This document shows, in pieces, positions 58,165-64,000 of a stretch of 64,000 nucleotides of DNA (position 1 is its first letter; each line of letters begins with the position of its first letter). Under the pieces are notes generated by a model. It saw only the letters and a program-made list of their open reading frames with translations, did no database searches and was not told the DNA's origin. This stretch comes from Streptomyces showdoensis (GTDB lineage Bacteria; Actinomycetota; Actinomycetes; Streptomycetales; Streptomycetaceae). The stretch covers positions 2,046,001 to 2,110,000 of the forward strand of contig NZ_BAAAXG010000026.1 in assembly GCF_039535475.1 (NCBI RefSeq). Reading direction: 5' to 3'. Position numbers and translations under genes: made by a program.

Positions 58165-58733
58165 CGCTCCTGCTCCCGTTCGCCTCGTACGGTCGTGGTC
58201 CGCTCCAGCACCCCCGCCCGGAGGGCGCGGGTGTCGCCCTCGGCGGCCCGGCTCTCCAGTTCCTGCCGCAGCCGGGCCAGCGCGCGGTGGAGCGTGCTCT
58301 TCACGGTACCGGTCGACATGCCGAGCGCGGCAGCGGTCTCCTCCGTGCTCATCTGCTCCCAGTGGCGCAGCACGACCACGCTGCGCTGCTTCGGCGCGAG
58401 CACCTTCAGGATGTCCATGAGCAGAGCCCGGTCGGCGTGCTGCTCGGTGGCGTCCTCGACGCGGGCGTCGGGCAGCTGCTCGGTGGGCACCTCTTCCAGC
58501 TTGCGGGCCCGCCACCACTCGGTGCGGGTGTTGATCATCACCCGGCGGAGGTAGGCGTCGGCCAGCGACTTGTCGGCGATGCCGTCCCAGCGGCCGTACG
58601 TACGGACCAGCGCGGTCTGCAGCAGGTCCTGCGCGTCCACCGGGTCGGGCACGAGGCGACGGGCGCTGCGCAGCAGCGCGTCCTGCCGAGTGCGTACGTA
58701 CTCCTCGAAGTCGAGCACCTCGCCGTGCGCCAT
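58152..58733 (-). CDS. sigE: ECF sigma factor SigE
   Basis: A 193-residue extracytoplasmic-function sigma factor. Region 2: FEEYVRTRQDALLRSARRLVPDPVDAQDLLQTALVRTYGRW; region 4: VLAPKQRSVVVLRHWEQMSTEETAAALGMSTGTVKSTLHRALARL. It closely matches S. coelicolor SigE from memory, with an extended C-terminus. It directs cell-envelope stress genes. ATG 58733 follows GGAGG. First gene of the cse operon; no anti-sigma factor is present, since control is through CseB/C. Confidence 0.94.
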   Translation of the reverse strand: MAHGEVLDFEEYVRTRQDALLRSARRLVPDPVDAQDLLQTALVRTYGRWDGIADKSLADAYLRRVMINTRTEWWRARKLEEVPTEQLPDARVEDATEQHADRALLMDILKVLAPKQRSVVVLRHWEQMSTEETAAALGMSTGTVKSTLHRALARLRQELESRAAEGDTRALRAGVLERTTTVRGEREQERCAA

Positions 58734-58816
58734 GCCGAACCGCCTCCGATCCCCGTGACCAGCCCTGTCTGCTTACGTCGATGACGCTACGGAGCGCTTG
58801 TCACGGGGCTGTGCGT

Positions 58817-58844
58817 GGCAGCCGTCGGCGGACGCACGGCTGCC
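58817..58844. terminator. Hairpin between mutY and sigE
   Basis: A 9-bp perfect stem GGCAGCCGT/ACGGCTGCC with a 10-nt loop in the 236-bp gap between the mutY stop and the sigE start (both minus strand). It could end the mutY transcript. The sigE promoter must lie between it and 58734, but I cannot define its boxes. Confidence 0.5.
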
Positions 58845-58969
58845 CATCGGTTGTGTAACAGCGGCGGTACGGGGTCCGGGCCGAGGTTTCGGAGGGGGTA
58901 CGGGGCGGGGACGGGCCCCGTCCGCCGGGCGGGCGTGCGGGGCCGGGCGTACCGGGCGGGACGCGCCGG

Positions 58970-59914
58970 TCAGGAGAGCGGCAGCCGGTAGCGGCCGTCC
59001 TCCAGGGGTTCGACCAGGCCGTCGGCGACCAGCCCGTCCAGGGCGCGGGCCCGCTGCACGGGCTCGTCCCAGACCGCGTCCAGGTCGGCCTGTTCCACCG
59101 GGTCCGCGGCCTCCCGCAGCACGGCGAGCAGCTTGCCCCGCACCTGCCGGTCGGTGCCCGCGTAGGTCTGGCCGCGGCGCGGCGGACCGTCGTGGGCCGG
59201 CTTCCCGGAGAGCAGCCAGGCGCACCGGTCGGCCAGTGGGCAGCGCCCGCAGTCCTCGTTCTTCGCGGTGCAGACGAGGGCGCCCAGCTCCATGGAGGCA
59301 GCCGCCCAGCGGGCCGCCGTCGCCTCCTCGTCCGGCAGCAGGGCGCGGGCCAGCCGGCGCTCGGCGGCGGTGGTGGCGTTCGGCGGGTACTGCACGCCGG
59401 TCGCCGCCCGCGCGAAGACCCGGCGCACATTGGTGTCGAGGACGGCGTGCCGCTGCCCGTACGCGAACGAGGCGACCGCGGCGGCCGTGTACTCCCCGAT
59501 CCCGGGGAGCGCGAGCAGCTGGCCGTGGTCGCTGGGCACGTCGCCGCCGTGCCGTTCCGTTATGGCCACGGCCGCCGCGTGCAGCCGGAGCGCGCGGCGC
59601 GGATAGCCGAGCCGGCCCCAGGCGCGGACGGCTTCGCCGGGCGCGTCGGCGGCCAGGTCGGCGGGGCGCGGCCAGCGCGCCAGCCACTGTTCGTAGACGG
59701 GCAGCACCCGCACGACGGGCGTCTGCTGGAGCATGAACTCGCTGACCATCACGCCCCACGCCCCCGCCTCGGGGCGGCGCCAGGGCAGGTCGCGGGCGTG
59801 CCGGTCGAACCAGGCGAGGACGGGCCCGTGCAGCTCGGAGCCGCCGGCGGGGGCGTCGGGGGAGGTTTCGGGGGACTCGGGGGACGCGGGGGAACCGTGG
59901 AAAGTCGAAGTCAT
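58970..59914 (-). CDS. mutY: A/G-specific adenine glycosylase
   Basis: A 314-residue DNA glycosylase that removes adenine mispaired with 8-oxoguanine. Catalytic Glu in SEFMLQQTPV, HhH-GPD segment LPGIGEYTAAAVASFAYGQ with catalytic Asp in VLDTNVRRVF, and the 4Fe-4S ligands Cys-x6-Cys-x2-Cys-x5-Cys in CTAKNEDCGRCPLADRC. The C-terminal MutT-like domain that recognises 8-oxoG in E. coli MutY appears reduced: only about 90 residues of winged-helix-like sequence follow the cluster. Downstream of a PAP2 gene by 33 bp. Confidence 0.93.
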   Translation of the reverse strand: MTSTFHGSPASPESPETSPDAPAGGSELHGPVLAWFDRHARDLPWRRPEAGAWGVMVSEFMLQQTPVVRVLPVYEQWLARWPRPADLAADAPGEAVRAWGRLGYPRRALRLHAAAVAITERHGGDVPSDHGQLLALPGIGEYTAAAVASFAYGQRHAVLDTNVRRVFARAATGVQYPPNATTAAERRLARALLPDEEATAARWAAASMELGALVCTAKNEDCGRCPLADRCAWLLSGKPAHDGPPRRGQTYAGTDRQVRGKLLAVLREAADPVEQADLDAVWDEPVQRARALDGLVADGLVEPLEDGRYRLPLS

Positions 59915-59947
59915 GGCACCCCCGATCCTGGCACGTCGGTCGGACGA

Positions 59948-60610
59948 TCAGTACGCGCCGTGGCGCACGCCCGCGGGGCGCGCGGAGGCGTGCGCAGGGA
60001 GCCCGCGCCCCACACACCACACCACCGCGCCGTTCCGGCTGGACCGGGCCGCCTCGACGACGGAGCGGACAGGCCGCTTCGCCGCCTTCACGACGACGAA
60101 CGCGACCGCGCCGCCGAGCAGCAGGCCGACCGTGACGTCGTGCGGGTAGTGGACGCCGACGAAGACCCGGGAGAAGGCCATGAGCAGCGCCATCGGAGCG
60201 GTCAGCCAGACGATCCCGCGCCAGGACAGGGCGAGCGCGACGGCCGCGGCGCCCGCGATGGCCGAGTGGTTGCTGGGGAAGGACCAGTCCCCGTGCGGCG
60301 GGCAGGCGACCAGCGAGGCGGGTGCCCCGGCGACCGCGCGGCACGGGCGCTCCTCGTCCACCAGCGACTTCAGGCCCTCGCTCACCACATAGCCGAAGGC
60401 CGTCGCGAGCGGCGCGAGCAGCGCCAGCGCCATCGCGTCGCCCGAGCCCCGGCGGGCCCGCCACCAGCCGGCCGCGAACAGCACCCCGAAGAGCAGCAGC
60501 CCGAGTTCCGTCCACACCTCCGCCAGTTGCTGGAACCAGTGCGGGGTGGAGTGGGCGAAATCCGTGATGTCGAGATACAGGCCGTCGGAGAGGGCAGGGA
60601 GGTTGTCCAT
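59948..60610 (-). CDS. PAP2-family membrane phosphatase
   Basis: A 220-residue membrane phosphatase with about six helices and the three PAP2 motifs: KSLVDEERP (KxxxxxxRP), SFPSNHS (PSGH-like with Asn) and SRVFVGVHYPHD (SRxxxxxHxxxD). Relatives dephosphorylate phosphatidate or undecaprenyl pyrophosphate on the outer membrane face. The same-strand mutY begins 33 bp downstream, suggesting a shared transcript. Confidence 0.9.
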   Translation of the reverse strand: MDNLPALSDGLYLDITDFAHSTPHWFQQLAEVWTELGLLLFGVLFAAGWWRARRGSGDAMALALLAPLATAFGYVVSEGLKSLVDEERPCRAVAGAPASLVACPPHGDWSFPSNHSAIAGAAAVALALSWRGIVWLTAPMALLMAFSRVFVGVHYPHDVTVGLLLGGAVAFVVVKAAKRPVRSVVEAARSSRNGAVVWCVGRGLPAHASARPAGVRHGAY

Positions 60611-60825
60611 GGTCGTCGACGTTAACCGGCATACGGAGTGCTGCGCTCCACACCAAGGGCCAGGACCGCCCTCGACGAAAGTAGGGGGTGGGGCGACAGG
60701 CCCCGGTACGAGCGGTCCCGTCCGGTGGTTCCCGGCCCGGCCGGGATGTGATCATCGGCAAAACTTGGTGCCTGGGGCGGCGGGTGGGGCGGGAGTCGGC
60801 CGCGATCTCTCGTAAGGTTCGTGGC

Positions 60826-61662
60826 GTGGGATCTCTGCGCAATCCGGTCGGGCCGCTTCCCTCCTCCATCTACTGGCGTCGGAGGGCCGTGGCGCTGTGC
60901 CTGGTTGCCCTCCTCGCGCTGATCGCCCTCTGGGCCGTCACTTCCGGTGGTGGGCAAGGGAAGAAGCCGAACGACTCCGCCAACGGCTCTTCTCCCGCGC
61001 CCTCGATCACCCCCGGGCCCTCCGGCACCGGTCCGGCGATCAGTCAAAAGCCGGGCGGACGCGACGAGTCGGCCACCGGCGGTGACGGCGCGGGCGGCGA
61101 CGGTACCGGCGGCGACGCGGGTACGGACCCCGGGACGGGTGCGGACGCGGGCACGGACGCGGGGACCACGACCGCCGGCAAGAACGGGGACACCGACGGA
61201 TCCGGCGGCGACGGCGGCGCGGGGACGGGTGCGGGACAGCGGGTTCCGGCCAATTCTCCGCTGCCGAACTGCGCTCCCGGGGCACTGCAGTTGAGCCTGC
61301 GGAGCACGAAGGTCAGCTACGAGCCGGGCGAGAAGCCGCGCTTCCACCTGGTCGTCAAGAACACCTCCGCGACCGCCTGCAAGGCCGATCTCGGCCCGGC
61401 GAACGCGGTGTTGACGATCAGTGACACCAAGAGCGCCGACCTCTGGTCGTCGAAGGACTGCCCCCGCCCGGCCGGCCCGCTGCTCCTGAAGCTCCCCGCG
61501 CAGTCGACGATCACGCACACCGTGGAGTGGGACCGCAGGCGGAGCGCCCCGAACTGCGCGACCGCCCCGGCGGGCCAGGTCGGCCCGGGCACCTACCTGG
61601 TGGAGGCGGCGATGCCGGGCGTGAAGGTGCTGCCGGCGTCGTTCACGCTGGCCAAGGACTGA
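60826..61662 (+). CDS. Single-pass membrane-anchored extracellular protein
   Basis: A 278-residue protein: short cytoplasmic N-terminus, one helix (RRRAVALCLVALLALIALWAV), a long Gly/Thr/Asp-rich low-complexity stalk (about 45-150), and a beta-rich external domain with four Cys (CAPGALQLSLRSTKVSYEPG; VKNTSATACKADL; SKDCPRPAGP; APNCATAPAG). The domain resembles immunoglobulin-like folds. TAAGGT ends 7 nt before GTG 60826, so a leaderless start is likely. Function unknown. Confidence 0.75.
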   Translation: MGSLRNPVGPLPSSIYWRRRAVALCLVALLALIALWAVTSGGGQGKKPNDSANGSSPAPSITPGPSGTGPAISQKPGGRDESATGGDGAGGDGTGGDAGTDPGTGADAGTDAGTTTAGKNGDTDGSGGDGGAGTGAGQRVPANSPLPNCAPGALQLSLRSTKVSYEPGEKPRFHLVVKNTSATACKADLGPANAVLTISDTKSADLWSSKDCPRPAGPLLLKLPAQSTITHTVEWDRRRSAPNCATAPAGQVGPGTYLVEAAMPGVKVLPASFTLAKD

Positions 61663-61674
61663 CGGGGAACGCCT

Positions 61675-61810
61675 GCCGCCTGCCGCAGGCGCCGGCCGCA
61701 CACGCCTGCCGCACGCGCCGACCGCAGGCGCCGACCGCAGGCGCCGACCGCACGCACGGGCCGCACGCACGGGCCGCACACGCCTGCCGCACACGCGGGG
61801 CGCAGGCGCC
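61675..61810. repeat. GC-rich degenerate short tandem repeats
   Basis: About 135 bp of 12-bp-type units (gccgaccgcagg three times; gcacgggccgca; cacgcctgccgcac) between convergent genes. GCCTGC-C-GCAGGC palindromes occur in it, so it may fold and terminate transcription of both neighbours. Confidence 0.65.
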
Positions 61811-61829
61811 GGCCGGAGGAGCCGTACCG

Positions 61830-62915
61830 CTAGACGTACCGCTCCAGGATCGAGGACTCCGCGAGCCGCGAGAGTCCCTCGCGGACGCTGCGCGCCCGGG
61901 CCTCGCCGACGCCGTCCACGGTCTGGAGGTCGTCCACGCTCGCCGCGAGCAGCTTCTGCAGCCCGCCGAAGTGCTCCACGAGCCGCTCGATGATCGCGCC
62001 CGGCAGCCGCGGCACCTTGGCGAGCAGCCGGTAGCCGCGCGGCGAGACCGCGGAGTCCAGCGTCTCGGGGGAGCCGCTGTAGCCGAGCGCCCGCGCCACT
62101 ATGGGCAGTTCGAGGAGCTCGGCGTGGGTCAGCGCGTCCAGCTCGGTGAGCGCCTCGGCGACCGTGCGGGAGCGCTTGGCGGTGGGCTCGGGCACGTAGT
62201 CCCGGATGACCAGCTCGCGCTCCGGCTCCACGCCCGCGATCAGCTCGTCGAGCTGGAGGGAGAGCAGCCGGCCGTCGGTGCCGAGCTCCACCACGTACTC
62301 GGCGATCTCGGTGGCGATCCGGCGGACCATCTCCAGGCGCTGGGCGACGGCGGTGACGTCCCGGACGGTGACCAGGTCCTCGATCTCCAGGGCGGAGAGC
62401 GTGCCGGCCACCTCGTCGAGCCGGAGCTTGTACCGCTCCAGGGTGGCGAGCGCCTGGTTCGCGCGGGACAGGATCGCCGCCGACTCCTCCAGGACGCGCC
62501 GCTCGCCGTTGACGTACAGCGCGATCAGCCGCATCGACTGGGAGACCGAGACCACAGGGAAGCCGCACTGCTTGGAGACCCGGTCCGCGGTGCGGTGCCG
62601 GGTGCCGGTCTCCTCGGTGTGGATGGACGCGTCCGGGACCAGCTGCACGCCGGCCCGGAGGATCTTGCTGATGTCCTTGTCGAGGACGATCGCCCCGTCC
62701 AGCTTGCACAGCTCGCGCAGCCGGGTCGCCGTGAAGTCGACGTCGATGACGAATCCGCCGGTGCACATCGACTCGACGGTCCTGTCCATGCCGAGGACGA
62801 TCAGGCCGCCGGTGTTGCCGCGGAGGATGCGCTCCAGACCGTCGCGGAGGGCGGTGCCGGGGGCGACGGCGCTGAGCGACGCACGCATCAGTGCCTCGTT
62901 GTCCTTGGCTGCCAC
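61830..62915 (-). CDS. disA: DNA integrity scanning protein DisA (diadenylate cyclase)
   Basis: A 361-residue octameric enzyme making c-di-AMP from two ATP while scanning DNA for branched structures. DAC domain motifs are [10 protein letters not shown] (DGA) and [13 protein letters not shown] (RHR); a helical spine follows, then a C-terminal helix-hairpin-helix ([22 protein letters not shown]). GTG 62915 follows GGAGGAG; the frame is open to 62972. Neighbour of radA, its usual partner, which restrains DisA in Bacillus. Confidence 0.95.
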   Translation of the reverse strand: MAAKDNEALMRASLSAVAPGTALRDGLERILRGNTGGLIVLGMDRTVESMCTGGFVIDVDFTATRLRELCKLDGAIVLDKDISKILRAGVQLVPDASIHTEETGTRHRTADRVSKQCGFPVVSVSQSMRLIALYVNGERRVLEESAAILSRANQALATLERYKLRLDEVAGTLSALEIEDLVTVRDVTAVAQRLEMVRRIATEIAEYVVELGTDGRLLSLQLDELIAGVEPERELVIRDYVPEPTAKRSRTVAEALTELDALTHAELLELPIVARALGYSGSPETLDSAVSPRGYRLLAKVPRLPGAIIERLVEHFGGLQKLLAASVDDLQTVDGVGEARARSVREGLSRLAESSILERYV

Positions 62916-63055
62916 TGCACTCCTCCGGCTCGTACGGATGGGCGAGACCAGGGCAAAGTCTAGCGACACCACCCCGCCGCCCTCCCCCGCGCGCCGAGGG
63001 GGAGGCCCGGGGCGGGCCCCACGCCTGCCCCTTACCTCTCCCCGCGAGGGTCCGC

Positions 63056-64000
63056 TTACCCCTCCTCGGGCGTACGGGTCCGGCGGCCGCGCGGCAGCAC
63101 CCGCAGCGCGTCTCCCATGTCGGCGACCTCGGTCACCTTCATGCCCGCGGGGACCTTGCCGGGGTCGGCCGGGACCAGCGCGTGGGTGAAGCCCAGCCGG
63201 TGCGCCTCGGCGAGCCGGCGCTGGACGCCGGTGACCCGGCGGACCTCGCCCGCGAGGCCGACCTCGCCGATCGCGACCAGGTTCTTCGGCAGCGGGGTGT
63301 CGCTGGCGGCGGAGGCCAGCGCGAGGGCGATGGCGAGGTCGGCGGCGGGCTCGGAGAGCTTCACGCCGCCCACGGTCGCGCTGTAGATGTCCCGCTTGCC
63401 CAGCGCGCTGATCCGGCCCCGCTGCTCCAGGACGGCCAGCATCATCGAGACCCGGGAGGTCTCCAGGCCCGAGGTGGTGCGGCGCGGCGAGGGGATCTGG
63501 GAGTCCACGGTCAGCGCCTGGACCTCGGCGACCAGCGGCCGGCGGCCCTCCAGGGTGACGGTCAGACAGGTGCCGGGCACGGCCGTGTCGCGGCGGGTCA
63601 GGAAGAGCCCCGAGGGGTCGGCGAGTCCGGTGATGCCCTCGTCGTGCAGCTCGAAGCAGCCGACCTCGTCGGTCGCCCCGTACCGGTTCTTCACGCCGCG
63701 GACCAGGCGGAGCCGGGCGTGCCGGTCGCCCTCGAAGTGCAGCACCACGTCGACCAGGTGCTCCAGGAGCCGGGGGCCGGCGATGGCGCCGTCCTTGGTG
63801 ACGTGGCCGACCAGCAGGGTGGACATGCCCCGCTCCTTCGAGGCCCGGATCAGCGCGCCGGCGACCTCGCGGACCTGGGCCATGCCGCCGGGGGCGCCGT
63901 CGATCTCGGGGGAGGCGACGGTCTGCACCGAGTCCAGGATCAGCAGCGAGGGCTTGACCTCGTCCAGGTGTCCCAGGACGGCGGAGAGGTCGGTCTCGGC
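63056..64000 (-). CDS. radA: DNA repair protein RadA, 3' part
   Basis: The C-terminal 314 residues of a RecA-related branch-migration ATPase; the N-terminal zinc finger and Walker A lie beyond the window. Visible: Walker [11 protein letters not shown], the RadA signature [14 protein letters not shown] (KNRFG motif), and a Lon-like C-terminal domain ([47 protein letters not shown]). It processes recombination intermediates. Same strand, immediately upstream of disA. Confidence 0.94.
   Translation of the reverse strand, partial: AETDLSAVLGHLDEVKPSLLILDSVQTVASPEIDGAPGGMAQVREVAGALIRASKERGMSTLLVGHVTKDGAIAGPRLLEHLVDVVLHFEGDRHARLRLVRGVKNRYGATDEVGCFELHDEGITGLADPSGLFLTRRDTAVPGTCLTVTLEGRRPLVAEVQALTVDSQIPSPRRTTSGLETSRVSMMLAVLEQRGRISALGKRDIYSATVGGVKLSEPAADLAIALALASAASDTPLPKNLVAIGEVGLAGEVRRVTGVQRRLAEAHRLGFTHALVPADPGKVPAGMKVTEVADMGDALRVLPRGRRTRTPEEG

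Overview
The window is a 64-kb piece of a high-GC actinobacterial chromosome, almost certainly Streptomyces. Codon third positions are nearly all G or C, GTG starts are common, many stops and starts overlap by 4 bp (ATGA/GTGA), and several blocks are typical Streptomyces core loci: tilS-hpt-ftsH-folE with the fol genes, panC-nadB-nadC-coaX, lsr2-clpC, sigE-cseA-cseB-cseC, and mutY/disA/radA. I found no tRNA, rRNA, CRISPR array, transposase or integrase.

Layout. 1-3060: DinB fragment, then a PadR regulator and a DrrAB-type exporter with two operator-like palindromes around its promoter. 3079-5805: ClC antiporter/channel and glutamate decarboxylase, a likely acid-stress pair. 5871-10552: a TipA-like MerR regulator with its characteristic promoter, YbjQ, DedA, a threonine/serine exporter and pyrophosphatase. 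10658-17444: PBP4-type carboxypeptidase, a zinc metalloprotease-like protein, tilS, hpt, ftsH. 17479-22090: folate genes, interrupted by a free-standing intein-like LAGLIDADG endonuclease directly after a codon-mosaic folE. 22159-30210: an MprF-like DUF2156 protein, an esterase, an OpuC-type osmoprotectant importer and a coiled-coil membrane protein. 30229-37070: stand-alone nuoD2 with a MidA/NDUFAF7-like methyltransferase, a NarL-type two-component pair, an ArsR regulator and a threonine aldolase. 37196-42655: a tightly coupled pantothenate, NAD and CoA cofactor operon. 42703-48728: small conserved genes, BlaI-like regulator, acetyltransferase, lsr2 and clpC. 48732-51859: a two-gene trypsin-NACHT-LRR / Trypco2 cassette. 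52324-55345: M23 peptidase and a TetR/MFS efflux pair. 55402-58733: the cell-envelope stress operon sigE-cseABC. 58970-64000: mutY, PAP2, a membrane-anchored protein, disA and the 3' part of radA.

Two loci stand out. The first is the trypsin-NACHT-LRR plus Trypco2 pair between clpC and the M23 gene. It has the architecture of an NTP-dependent conflict (probable anti-phage or self-killing) system, and it carries the only in-frame TTA leucine codon I noticed in the window, which would make it bldA-dependent. The second is the splicing-dead, intein-derived homing endonuclease behind folE. FolE upstream of it switches abruptly from host-like to AT-richer codon choice at codon 40, as expected if folE was co-converted during intronless homing.

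Limits: all identifications are from reading the sequence and knowledge of the families. No database search, structure prediction or folding computation was run. Starts were chosen from Shine-Dalgarno position, stop/start overlap and family length, and several have alternatives noted.
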